A DNA stretch of 64,000 nt from assembly GCF_014649335.1 (NCBI RefSeq), contig NZ_BMSV01000002.1, positions 186,001 to 250,000 of the forward strand. The letters are read 5' to 3'. The stretch comes from Streptomyces roseolilacinus. Lineage in GTDB: Bacteria > Actinomycetota > Actinomycetes > Streptomycetales > Streptomycetaceae. Below the pieces are notes generated by a model that saw only the letters and a program-made list of their open reading frames with translations, ran no database searches and was not told the DNA's origin. This document shows, piece after piece, positions 35,504-45,289 of the stretch. The stretch's first letter is position 1; the number at the start of each line of letters is the position of its first letter. Made by a program: the position numbers and the translations under genes.

Positions 35504-36430
35504 TCAGGCCGTGGCGGCGGGCAGCCCGGCGATCAGAGCCGTCAGCTCGTCGAGCTCCCGCGGGGCCAGGTCGGTCAGCGGGGGGCGGACCGGGCCCGCG
35601 CCGTGCCCGGTGACGGTCATGCCGGCCTTGACGATGCCGACCGCGTACCCGGCCTGCCGGTTGCGGATCTCGGTGTAGGGGAGCACGAAGTCCGTCAGCA
35701 TCCGGGTCACCTCGGCGTGCCGGCGCTCGCGGACGGCGCCGTAGAAGTCGAGGGCGAACGCGGGCAGGAAGTTGAAGATGGCCGAGGAGTAGGTCGTCAC
35801 GCCCAGTTGGAGGTAGGGCAGGGCGAACGTCTCGGCGGTGGGCAGGCCGCCGATGTGGGTGAGGCGTTCGCCGAGGCGGGCGTGGATGCGGGTCATGGTG
35901 TCGATGTCGCCGACGCCGTCCTTGTAGCCGATCAGGTTGGGGCAGGAGTCGGCGAGCCGGGCGAGGGTGTCCGCGGAGTAGACCGCGTTGGCACGGCCGT
36001 AGACGACGACGCCGAGGGAGGTGGCGCGGCAGACCGCTTCGACGTGCCGGGCCAGGCCCTCCTGGCAGGCTTCGGTGAGGTAGGGCGGGAAGAGCAGGAC
36101 GCCGTCGGCCCCGGCGCGCTCGGCGGCGGCGGCGAGTTCGATCGCGGTGGCGGTTCCGTAGCCGGCCGGGGCCAGGACCGGGGTGCCGTCGGGGGCGCTG
36201 CCGGTGGCGGCGGCCACGACGCGCTCGACCTCCGCGGGGGTGAGGGAGAAGAACTCGCCCGTGCCGCCGGCGGCGAAAAGGCCCCCGACGTCGTACTCGG
36301 CCAGGCGGGCGACGTGTTCGCGGTAGGCGTCCTCGTCGAAGGACAGGTCGTCGCGGAAGTGGGTCACGGGGAAGGACAGCAGCCCGGAACCGATGCGGCG
36401 GCCGAGTTCCGCCGGGGCGAAGGACGTCAT
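35504..36430 (-). CDS. kdgD: 5-dehydro-4-deoxyglucarate dehydratase
   Basis: A 308-residue class I aldolase-like (DHDPS family) enzyme. It converts 5-dehydro-4-deoxy-D-glucarate to 2-oxoglutarate semialdehyde with loss of water and CO2. The Schiff-base Lys170 lies in [11 protein letters not shown], Tyr144 in [12 protein letters not shown], and the substrate loop [10 protein letters not shown] at about 55-64 is of the KdgD type. The start is the ATG at 36430. A minus-strand promoter and a LysR palindrome lie about 250-290 bases upstream. The gene for the preceding step, gudD, lies beyond the LysR gene. Confidence 0.92.
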   Translation of the reverse strand: MTSFAPAELGRRIGSGLLSFPVTHFRDDLSFDEDAYREHVARLAEYDVGGLFAAGGTGEFFSLTPAEVERVVAAATGSAPDGTPVLAPAGYGTATAIELAAAAERAGADGVLLFPPYLTEACQEGLARHVEAVCRATSLGVVVYGRANAVYSADTLARLADSCPNLIGYKDGVGDIDTMTRIHARLGERLTHIGGLPTAETFALPYLQLGVTTYSSAIFNFLPAFALDFYGAVRERRHAEVTRMLTDFVLPYTEIRNRQAGYAVGIVKAGMTVTGHGAGPVRPPLTDLAPRELDELTALIAGLPAATA

Positions 36431-36676
36431 GGGAGGGCTCCTGAGGGTCGTGGCGACGCGGTGGGAATGGGGACGGGCACGGCGGAGGCGGGGCCGTCCG
36501 GCCGGAGGCCGGACGGACGGGCGGACGGTGCGGGGGAGCGGGTGATGCCGGCGCGGGCGGCGCGGCCGTCCGTCGGGCGCCGCCCGCGCCGGGGTTCGTA
36601 CTCCGGGTGCCGGACGACCCCGACGCCCGCGGGGTGCGGCCGAGGCACGCGCGGGGTCGCCGTCCGTCCGCGTCCG
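36431..36676. other. Intergenic leader upstream of kdgD
   Basis: About 245 bases between the kdgD start and its probable promoter, within a gap of 313 bases. Open frames here are Pro/Arg-rich without ribosome sites, and I see no gene or riboswitch fold. Confidence 0.45.
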
Positions 36677-36719
36677 ACGCTACGGTCACGAATGATTCAC
36701 GTCCAACATCGATGTTGGA
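36677..36719 (-). promoter_or_regulatory. kdgD promoter with LysR-type palindrome
   Basis: An 18-base perfect palindrome, TCCAACATCGATGTTGGA (36702-36719), lies 25 bases before the LysR start. On the minus strand TTGGAC (36706-36701), 18 bases, then TAGCGT (36682-36677) form a minus-35/minus-10 pair. The palindrome thus overlaps the minus-35 of the leftward kdgD promoter, the usual LysR activator position. It fits the T-N11-A rule. Confidence 0.6.
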
Positions 36720-36743
36720 TGTCGCGATACCTGGAGAGCATCG

Positions 36744-37619
36744 ATGTTCACCCTCGCCCAGCTGACGAGCTTCGTGGCCGTCGCCGAGGAACTGCACTTC
36801 ACCCGCGCCGCGGAACGGCTGAACATGACGCAGCCGCCGCTGAGCCGGCAGATCCGGCTGCTGGAGGGCGAGTTGCGCGTGCGGTTGCTGGACCGTACGA
36901 ACCGCACGGTACGGCTCACCCCGGCGGGCCGGGCCTTCCTGGCCGAGGCCCGCCGCATCCTGCGCCAGTCCGAGCACGCCGCCCTCGCCGTACGCCGGGT
37001 CTCCACCGGCGAGGCGGGGGCGATCGCCGTCGGCTTCACGGCCGCCGGCGCCCACTCCGCGCTCGGCGGCCTCCTGGAGACCGCGCGGGCGGTCCTGCCG
37101 GGGGTGGAGATCGTCCTGCAGGAGCTCGTCACCCGCGACCAGTTGGAGGCCCTCGGCGAGGGCTCGCTCGACCTCGGGCTGATCCGGCCCTCGGCCACCG
37201 GGGCCGACCTGACCTCCCGCACGGCGGTGCGGGAGGGGCTGCTGGCCGCCCTCCCCGCCCGGCACCCGATGGCCGCGGTGGACGGGCCGATGCGGATCGA
37301 GGAACTCGACGGCGAGGACTTCCTGATGTACTCGCCCACCGAGGCCCGCTACTTCCACGAACTGCTGGTCGGCATCTTCCGGGCCGCGGGCGTCCGGCCC
37401 GTCTTCACCCAGTACCTCACGCAGGTGCACAGCATCCTGGCCCTGGTCCACGCCGGTTGGGGCACCGCCCTCGTGCCCGAGGCCGCGGCCCGGATGCGCT
37501 ACGGCGGGATCGTCTTCCGGCAGGTGGCCCTGCCGGACCCGCGACCGGTCGAACTGAACCTCGTGTGGCGCAGGAGCAACGACAACCCCGCTCTGGAGGC
37601 GCTGCTGCGGCACCTGTGA
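36744..37619 (+). CDS. LysR family transcriptional regulator of the glucarate genes
   Basis: A 291-residue LysR regulator. The N-terminal helix-turn-helix (residues 1-60) reads [40 protein letters not shown]. The substrate-binding domain spans about 90-290 and includes [13 protein letters not shown] and [15 protein letters not shown]. It lies between kdgD (divergent) and gudD (downstream, same strand), so D-glucarate or a derivative is the likely inducer. The ATG at 36744 follows TGGAGAG by six bases. Confidence 0.9.
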   Translation: MFTLAQLTSFVAVAEELHFTRAAERLNMTQPPLSRQIRLLEGELRVRLLDRTNRTVRLTPAGRAFLAEARRILRQSEHAALAVRRVSTGEAGAIAVGFTAAGAHSALGGLLETARAVLPGVEIVLQELVTRDQLEALGEGSLDLGLIRPSATGADLTSRTAVREGLLAALPARHPMAAVDGPMRIEELDGEDFLMYSPTEARYFHELLVGIFRAAGVRPVFTQYLTQVHSILALVHAGWGTALVPEAAARMRYGGIVFRQVALPDPRPVELNLVWRRSNDNPALEALLRHL

Positions 37620-37869
37620 CACGCGCCCGGGACACCCGCGCCACGAAGCGGTCATGCGGGAAAGGCATGGCAGCCGACAAAATTCGACATGGACGCGAAC
37701 CGGAACCCTCTCTACGGTCGATTCGGCCACCGGTTCCGTGGCCGGACCGCACGCGGCGCCGGCCGTCGCCCCTCAGGTCCGGGAGACCGACCATGCCCGT
37801 TCCCGTCCGGCAGGACGGGCCGGCGGCCACCGGCCCCGTCCCTCCGCACCCGAGGAACCCGAGGACCGC

Positions 37870-39204
37870 ATGAGCACGAGCCAGCCGACCGTCACCGCCT
37901 TCTCCGTCTACCCCGTGGCGGGCCGCGACTGCATGGCGCTGAACCTCTCCGGCGCGCACGGCCCCTACTTCACGCGCAACGTCGTCGTCCTGACGGACTC
38001 CGAGGGGCGCACGGGCCTCGGCGAGGTGCCCGGCGGGGAGAAGATCACACAGACCCTGCGGGACGCCGAGTCCCTCGTGGTCGGCGCGAGGATCGGCGAC
38101 TACCAGCGCGTCCTGCGGGAGATCGGGTCGCGCTTCGCCGACCGCGACTCCGGCGGACGCGGTGCGCAGACCTTCGACCTGCGGACCACCGTCCACGCCG
38201 TCACCGCCGTCGAGTCCGCCCTCCTGGACCTCCTGGGCCGGCACCTCGACGTACCGGTCGCGGCGCTCCTCGGGGACGGCCGGCAGCGCGACTCCGTGAG
38301 GGTGCTGGGCTACCTCTTCCACGTCGGCGACCCCGACCGCACCGACCTGGAGTACGTCCGCGAGCCCGACGCGGACACCGACTGGTACCGGGTCCGGCAC
38401 GAGGAGGCCCTGACGCCCGAGGCGATCGTCCGCCAGGCCGAGGCCGCCCACGACCTCTACGGCTTCCGCGACTTCAAGCTGAAGGGCGGTGTCCTGGAGG
38501 GAGCCGAGGAGGTCAGGGCCGTACGCGCCCTGAAGGACCGCTTCCCCGAGGCCCGGATCACCCTCGACCCCAACGGCGCCTGGTCGCTGCGCGAGGCGAT
38601 CGAGCTCTGCGGCCCGCTGGTGGGGACCCTCGCCTACGCCGAGGACCCCTGCGGAGCCGAGGACGGCTACTCCGGGCGGGAGGTGCTCGCCGAGTTCCGC
38701 CGCGCGACCGGCCTGCCCACCGCGACCAACATGATCGCCACCGACTGGCGGCAGCTGACCCACGCCCTCGCCCTGCAGTCGGTCTCCATCCCGCTGGCCG
38801 ACCCGCACTTCTGGACCATGCGGGGCTCCGTGCGCGTGGCGCAGCTGTGCAACGCGATGGGGCTGACCTGGGGTTGCCACTCCAACAACCACTTCGACAT
38901 CTCGCTCGCCATGGTCACCCACTGCGGGGCCGCGGCGCCCGGCGCGTACAACGCCCTGGACACGCACTGGATCTGGCAGGAGGGCCTGGAGCGGCTCACC
39001 ACGGCCCCGCCCCGCATCGTCGGCGGCGAGATCGCCGTCCCCGACGCCCCGGGTCTCGGCGTCAGCATCGACATGGACCGCCTCCTCGCCGCCCACGAGC
39101 TCTACCGGACGAAGGCCCTGGGGGCCCGGGACGACTCAGTCGGAATGCGGTACCTCGTCCCCGGCTGGGAGTTCGACGCCAAGCGCCCCTGCCTGGTGCG
39201 GTAG
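37870..39204 (+). CDS. gudD: D-glucarate dehydratase
   Basis: A 444-residue enolase-superfamily enzyme that dehydrates D-glucarate to 5-dehydro-4-deoxy-D-glucarate. Catalytic Lys203 and Lys205 are in DFKLKGG. Metal ligands appear in [16 protein letters not shown] and NMIATDW, and the His/Asp base region is [14 protein letters not shown]. The length and the [12 protein letters not shown] start match GudD. The ATG at 37870 follows GAGG. The 250-base gap from the LysR gene holds a possible minus-10 (TACGGT, 37713) and a TTCG-n9-CGAA motif, so it probably has its own promoter. Confidence 0.94.
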   Translation: MSTSQPTVTAFSVYPVAGRDCMALNLSGAHGPYFTRNVVVLTDSEGRTGLGEVPGGEKITQTLRDAESLVVGARIGDYQRVLREIGSRFADRDSGGRGAQTFDLRTTVHAVTAVESALLDLLGRHLDVPVAALLGDGRQRDSVRVLGYLFHVGDPDRTDLEYVREPDADTDWYRVRHEEALTPEAIVRQAEAAHDLYGFRDFKLKGGVLEGAEEVRAVRALKDRFPEARITLDPNGAWSLREAIELCGPLVGTLAYAEDPCGAEDGYSGREVLAEFRRATGLPTATNMIATDWRQLTHALALQSVSIPLADPHFWTMRGSVRVAQLCNAMGLTWGCHSNNHFDISLAMVTHCGAAAPGAYNALDTHWIWQEGLERLTTAPPRIVGGEIAVPDAPGLGVSIDMDRLLAAHELYRTKALGARDDSVGMRYLVPGWEFDAKRPCLVR

Positions 39205-39206
39205 GC

Positions 39207-39234
39207 GGCGGCCGGCGGCCGGCGGCCGGCGGCC
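39207..39234. repeat. Four tandem 7-base repeats
   Basis: GGCGGCC is repeated four times directly after the gudD stop codon. Confidence 0.75.
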
Positions 39235-39269
39235 ACGGACCCGCGGCCGCCGCACGCCCCCTCCGTGTC

Positions 39270-39339
39270 CGCCCCGCCCGGACGGGGGGGCTCCTGCGCC
39301 CGTCCGTCCCAGGGGCGCGGCGCCCCGGCGGGCGGGGCG
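39270..39339. terminator. Inverted repeat between convergent gudD and aminopropyltransferase genes
   Basis: CGCCCCGCCCG (39270-39280) and CGGGCGGGGCG (39329-39339) are perfect complements, with a nested GGACGGG/CCCGTCC hairpin between them. It may act in both directions. Confidence 0.45.
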
Positions 39340-39340
39340 C

Positions 39341-40948
39341 TCAGTAGTTCAGCCACTCGTGGCGGGTGTACTCCAGGACCGCCGGGTCCATGAGGGTGCT
39401 GGCGCGGACGTCCTGGGGTCGGCGGTCCACGGGGAAGACCGTGGCGGCCCTCAGGACCGCGTCGTCGAGGAAGCGGAGGCGGGGCGCGTCGGCGGCGAGG
39501 CGCAGGGCCGGGGGCGGGCCGCCGGAGCCGAGGGAGGCGAGGACGAAGCCCCAGTTGCCGAAGCTCGGCACGTCCACCTGGTAGGCGGTCGTCGCGTACC
39601 CGGCCTCCCGCACCGTCGCGGCGATCGACCAGTACGACTTGGGGGCGAAGAACGGGGACCCGGCCTGCACCACGACCCGGCTGTCGGGCTTCAGGACGTG
39701 GGCGAGGAGGTGGTAGAACTCGACGCTGTACAGCTTGGCCAGCGCCGCCGTGTCCGGGTCGGGGAAGTCGACGACGACCGCGTCGTACCGGTCGCCCGCG
39801 TCCCGCAGCCACGTGAACGCGTCCGCGTTGACGGCCGTGACGCGGGGATCGGCCAGGGCGTGCCCGTTGAGGTCGGTGAGCGGGCCGAAGGTCCGGGCCA
39901 GCCGGGTCATCGCCGGGTCCAGGTCGACGAGCGTGACCTCCTCGACGTCGTCGTAGCGCAGCACCTCCCGCAGCGCCAGCGCGTCGCCCCCGCCCAGGAC
40001 CAGCACCGACGACCGCTTCCCCGCCAGGGCGGGGTGGACCAGCGACTCGTGGTACCGGTACTCGTCGACCGAGGAGAACTGCAGGTCCCCGTTGAGGAAC
40101 AGCCGGGTGTCGGGCGCCCCGGTGAACGCGGTGGAGCGGGTGACGACGATGTCCTGGTACGGAGTGGTCTCGGCGTGGACGATCGGGTCCCGGTACAGCT
40201 GCTGCCGCGCCGTCACCTCGATGTCGTCGGCCAGCACGTACACCGTGCCCAGCGCCGCCAGGACGGCGGCCACGCCCCCCAGCAGGCACACGCGGACGAT
40301 CCGCCGGGTCTCGCGGCGGAAGATCCACAGGACGACCCCGCCCCCGGCGACGGCGTTGACCGCGCCCACCACCAGCGCGCCCTTCAACTGCCCGAAGGCG
40401 GGCAGGAGCAGCAGCGGGAAGCACAGCCCGCCGATGAGGGCGCCGACGTAGTCCGCGGCGAACATGTCCGCGACGGCGCTGCCCGCCTCCTGCCGCCTGA
40501 TCCGCTGGAGCATCGTCATCAGCAGCGGGATCTCCGCGCCGATCAGCAGCCCCACGACGAACGAGACGGCCACCATGGCGGGCATGTAGATCCGCAGCCA
40601 GGCGAACGCCACGTACAGCAGGAGCACCGACAGCCCGCCGACGAGCCCGAGCACCATCTCCAGCAGGGCGAACGCGCCGACCGCCCGCCGCTGGAGCGGT
40701 TTGGCGGCGAGGGATCCGATGCCCATCGCGAAGACCATGACGGAGATGACCACGGAGGTCTGCATCACGGAGTTGCCGATGAGGTAGCTGCCCAGCGCGG
40801 TCAGCGCCAGCTCGTAGACCAGGCCGCAGGCGGCGCAGACGAACACCGCGAGGAGCAGCAGCACCCGGGTCCCCCGCGGGTGGCGCGGACGCGGGCGCGC
40901 CGGGGTGGTGGCGGGCGGGGCGGTGGCCGGGGCGGTGGTGGTGCTCAC
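39341..40948 (-). CDS. Membrane-bound spermidine-synthase-like aminopropyltransferase
   Basis: A 535-residue fusion of an N-terminal membrane domain (about seven helices to residue 235, starting VLLLLAVFVCAACGLVYELALT) and a C-terminal Rossmann methyltransferase-like domain. The latter has VLVLGGGDALALREVLRY, VTLVDLDPAMTRLAR and DAVVVDFPDPD, the spermidine-synthase pattern for decarboxylated S-adenosylmethionine. DLQFSSVDEYRYHESLVHPAL is also typical. The substrates of such membrane versions are not established. The start is uncertain: GTG at 40948 or GTG at 40975, which would overlap the DUF350 gene. It is the last gene of the DUF2617-DUF4247-DUF350 operon. Confidence 0.9.
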   Translation of the reverse strand: MSTTTAPATAPPATTPARPRPRHPRGTRVLLLLAVFVCAACGLVYELALTALGSYLIGNSVMQTSVVISVMVFAMGIGSLAAKPLQRRAVGAFALLEMVLGLVGGLSVLLLYVAFAWLRIYMPAMVAVSFVVGLLIGAEIPLLMTMLQRIRRQEAGSAVADMFAADYVGALIGGLCFPLLLLPAFGQLKGALVVGAVNAVAGGGVVLWIFRRETRRIVRVCLLGGVAAVLAALGTVYVLADDIEVTARQQLYRDPIVHAETTPYQDIVVTRSTAFTGAPDTRLFLNGDLQFSSVDEYRYHESLVHPALAGKRSSVLVLGGGDALALREVLRYDDVEEVTLVDLDPAMTRLARTFGPLTDLNGHALADPRVTAVNADAFTWLRDAGDRYDAVVVDFPDPDTAALAKLYSVEFYHLLAHVLKPDSRVVVQAGSPFFAPKSYWSIAATVREAGYATTAYQVDVPSFGNWGFVLASLGSGGPPPALRLAADAPRLRFLDDAVLRAATVFPVDRRPQDVRASTLMDPAVLEYTRHEWLNY

Positions 40949-40958
40949 GGCAGGGGTC

Positions 40959-41396
40959 TCAGGAGACCGCGGCACCGACCATGAAGGCCGTGCCGAGGTA
41001 CATCGCCGCCTGCACCCAGGCGGCGGGGTGGGCGCGGGTGCCGTTGTCGTCGAGCACCGCGGCGCCGAGCCGGCCGGGCGTGAGGAGGCCGATGAGCAGC
41101 GAGATCAGGGTCATCACGACGACGCCGGCGAGCCCGTACAGCAGGGTGCTGAGCAGCCCGTAGCCGAGGCCGAGCTCCGACTCGCTGGCGCGGATGGACG
41201 CCTCGATGACCAGCCCGACGGCGACCATCTGGCCGGCGAGGAGCACCGCGGCGCCCCGGTTGCGCTCGGTCCACACGACGTGGAACAGCTTTCCGGGGGT
41301 CACCAGGTCGAGCGCGACGAAGCCGACCACCATCACGACGAAGCCGACCAGGCCGTAGAGGACGGCGACGCCGGCCGACTCGAAGATCTCTGCCAC
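40959..41396 (-). CDS. DUF350 membrane protein
   Basis: A 145-residue protein with four membrane helices arranged as two repeats. Each half has a helix pair and a short motif: DLVTPGKLFHVVWTERNRGAAVLLAGQMVAVGLVI and IGLLTPGRLGAAVLDDNGTRAHPAAWVQAAMYLGTAFMVG. This internal duplication is the DUF350 signature; the function is unknown. It lies 49 bases after the DUF4247 gene and next to the aminopropyltransferase, a recurrent pairing in actinomycetes. Confidence 0.92.
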   Translation of the reverse strand: MAEIFESAGVAVLYGLVGFVVMVVGFVALDLVTPGKLFHVVWTERNRGAAVLLAGQMVAVGLVIEASIRASESELGLGYGLLSTLLYGLAGVVVMTLISLLIGLLTPGRLGAAVLDDNGTRAHPAAWVQAAMYLGTAFMVGAAVS

Positions 41397-41445
41397 GGGG
41401 ATGCCTTTCGGGGAGTCGTGGGTGGGGTGGGCGCGGGGCGCCCGG

Positions 41446-41853
41446 TCACTTGCCGGAGCCGGGGCCCCCGCCGCGGAAGCTCGCGCTGTCCGGGTCCGGC
41501 CACGTCGTGCGGATGTGGGACTTCCAGCGCCGGTACCCCGTACGGTAGTCCGCGACCTCGATGCGGCTGCCCGCCAGGTACGGGCTGACGGCGACGATGT
41601 CGTCGCGGTAGCGCAGGAAGACCCTGCCGTCGGAGTCGAGCCGGTCCACGGCCGTGGAGTGGCCGTGGATCTCGTCGGCGACCTTCGACGGTGCGTCCCG
41701 TTCGTCGACGTGGTCGACGCCGCTGGTCGTGTACTGCCTGCTGATCCAGGCGGACGGTACCGGGTTGCCGCCGTCGTCGTCCGGCTCGTCGGCGCAGCCG
41801 GCGAGGACGACCGCGGCGAGCAGCAGCGCGGTGATGCGTCGGGCGGTCTTCAT
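41446..41853 (-). CDS. DUF4247 lipoprotein
   Basis: A 135-residue lipoprotein. The signal peptide MKTARRITALLLAAVVLAGC ends in a lipobox (LAGC). The mature domain (VPSAWISRQYTTSGVDHVDERDAPSKVADEIHGHS, YRDDIVAVSPYLAGSRIEVADYRTGYRRW) matches DUF4247. The Asp/Gly-rich linker after Cys20 and the SFRGGGPGSGK tail are common in the family. It acts outside the membrane, function unknown. The ATG at 41853 overlaps the DUF2617 stop (ATGA). Confidence 0.92.
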   Translation of the reverse strand: MKTARRITALLLAAVVLAGCADEPDDDGGNPVPSAWISRQYTTSGVDHVDERDAPSKVADEIHGHSTAVDRLDSDGRVFLRYRDDIVAVSPYLAGSRIEVADYRTGYRRWKSHIRTTWPDPDSASFRGGGPGSGK

Positions 41854-42344
41854 CGGGCCTCCAGCCGGGTGTGGGTCGCCACGATCCGGCGGCTTCTCGG
41901 GTACGTGTGCCAGGTGCGCCAGGTCAGTCCTGTGCCGTCCCGCTCGACGGTCAGCGCGGTGACGGCGTCGGCGGAGCCGGGGAAGACGCCGTAGAGGGCC
42001 CTCGGGTGGGCGTCCGCCAGGTCGCGTATCCGCGCCACCTCGGCGCCGAACTCGGAGGCGGGGTGCGCGTCGACACGGGCGCCGAAGGAGTAGTGCCAGC
42101 CGTCGAAGTCGTGCGTCGCGGTGTCCGGCAGGCCGCCCCGGACGCCGGGCAGGCAGGCGACGGTCTCGCGGACCGGCCCCGCGCACACCTGGTGGGAGGC
42201 GCCGAGCAGCCGGAGCTGCACGTCGATCCCGTCGACCGTCAGGTCGCGCACGGCCAGGGCGTCGCGGACGGGGTGGCCCAGGGCGAAGGACAACTGGTCG
42301 GCGTCGGTGTCCAGGTACGGCGCGTCCAGGGTTATGCCGTTCAA
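41850..42344 (-). CDS. DUF2617 family protein
   Basis: A protein of about 164 residues. LSFALGHPVRDALAVRDLTVDGIDVQLRLLGASHQVCAG and FDGWHYSFGARVD are DUF2617 features. It is soluble and its function is unknown. No ATG/GTG fits the N-terminus; the TTG at 42344 follows GGGGGA at close spacing and starts the conserved region, so I take it. The open frame upstream to 42542 is Arg/Pro-rich and unlike coding sequence. It heads the operon DUF2617-DUF4247-DUF350-aminopropyltransferase. Confidence 0.82.
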   Translation of the reverse strand: MNGITLDAPYLDTDADQLSFALGHPVRDALAVRDLTVDGIDVQLRLLGASHQVCAGPVRETVACLPGVRGGLPDTATHDFDGWHYSFGARVDAHPASEFGAEVARIRDLADAHPRALYGVFPGSADAVTALTVERDGTGLTWRTWHTYPRSRRIVATHTRLEAR

Positions 42345-42791
42345 TGATCCCCCGAGAGCCGTACCTGCAAGTGAGCGCCGCCGAGTATGGCACAGGGCAC
42401 GGTTCGCGCCGCAGCGGGGAAGGGGGGCGCGGCGCGTCCCCGCGGGCGCGGCGCGTGCCGGGGGGTGAGGCCGTGTCGCTCGTACGGTGCCGGCGCGCTC
42501 CCGCGGGCGCGGCGCGCCGCCGGCAAGACCGAAGTCGGCCACGTATCCGCACGCGTGCCCCGCACACGCGTCCCCGCGCGCGTGGTGTGCCGGATGCCGC
42601 CGCCGTCCCGGCCCGGGTCCACCCCCGGCCCCGACGCACCGTCCCGCCTCGTCCCGCCGTCCCGTCCCCGCGGTGGGCGTCCCCCCACGACGGGCCGACC
42701 GGTTCCGGCCGCCGGCCCGGCGCGGCGTACGGGCGGGACCGAGACGACCGGACCGCCGGCCCGGTCACCGGGCCCCCCCGAAGCCGCGCCT

Positions 42792-42803
42792 CTGGTCTGG
42801 ACC
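42792..42803. promoter_or_regulatory. DasR/GntR-like operator candidate
   Basis: CTGGTCTGGACC differs at one of 12 positions from the DasR-type core CTGGTCTAGACC. A weaker second copy, TGGTCCGGGA, follows at about 42810. It lies roughly 450 bases from both flanking genes. Confidence 0.4.
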
Positions 42804-42883
42804 TTAAAGTGGTCCGGGACGGCGTTCCTCCCGTGGACGACGGGCCGGGGCCCGACCGCCCGCCCGCCCGGCGCCGCCGCGCC

Positions 42884-42940
42884 GCCCCGGCGAGGGGACC
42901 CCCCGCCCCGGCGAGGGGACCCCCCGCCCCGACCAGGGGC
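42884..42940. repeat. Tandem 21-base repeat
   Basis: Two identical 21-base units (42884-42904 and 42905-42925), each with GCCCCGGCGAGGGGACC as its core, are followed by a diverged partial third copy. Confidence 0.75.
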
Positions 42941-43250
42941 CGCGCGGGCGGGACAAGGGTTTTCCCCGTATCGACGTCACGCGGCGTTTCCCTACTGTTC
43001 CCGCACCGGCGGTTCCTCCCCTCTGACTCATGACTGTCAGGTGCATGTAACCCCATGCATGCGACCCCAGGGAGGACCCCGGGGACGGCCTCGATGACGA
43101 GGCCGTCGCGCCGGCGGCGGCGCGGGGGCTCACCCGGCCCCGAGGGCTGTGGAGGTACCCCACAAACAGCCACAGCCCCGCGTCGCCGTCCGCGCTCCGC
43201 ACCGTCAGCAGCTCCGGGAGTCGCCGGAGCCGCCCTTGAAAGGGAACAAC

Positions 43251-45083
<1,833 letters not shown>

Positions 45084-45116
45084 GAACCCCGCGAGGACAG
45101 CATCATCGCAGGTCAG

Positions 45117-45151
45117 GGGCGTGCTCCCGGCACTTCGCCGGGGGCGCGCCC
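45117..45151 (+). terminator. Terminator after protease gene
   Basis: GGGCGTGCTCCCGGC (45117-45131) pairs with GCCGGGGGCGCGCCC (45137-45151, two G-U pairs) around a 5-base loop, 33 bases after the protease stop. Confidence 0.7.
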
Positions 45152-45289
45152 CGCCGCATGGCCAAAAGAAGCCGTCCATATGTCGGACAGGATGCCTGGA
45201 CTCCCCGCCTCGGGTTCGTATCCTCACAGGGCGCGGGCAGGGGGCCCGTCACGTGCGGGCCGGACCCCCGCGCCGGAGGGTGGTGGCAG

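Larger units (their letters stand above)
42345..43250. other. Long intergenic region before the secreted protease
   Basis: A 906-base gap between divergent genes. Open frames here are Arg/Pro/Ala-saturated, overlap one another on both strands and lack ribosome sites, so I call none. It holds a GntR/DasR-like site (42792), a tandem array (42884) and a possible minus-10 (TACTGT, 42993) that could serve the protease. Several ATG/GCATG motifs lie near 43028-43060. Confidence 0.5.

Noticed and set aside
36427..36648. 73-codon frame ending on the kdgD start (ATGA overlap)
   Set aside because: Any ATGA start gives such an overlap. The sequence is Pro/Arg-rich without a ribosome site.
33855..37730. 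Very long leftward open frame (about 1291 codons) across HutD, the secreted protein, kdgD and LysR regions
   Set aside because: It runs antisense or out of frame through several well-supported genes, with Arg/Pro/Gly/His-saturated sequence and no domain motif. Such frames are expected at this GC content.
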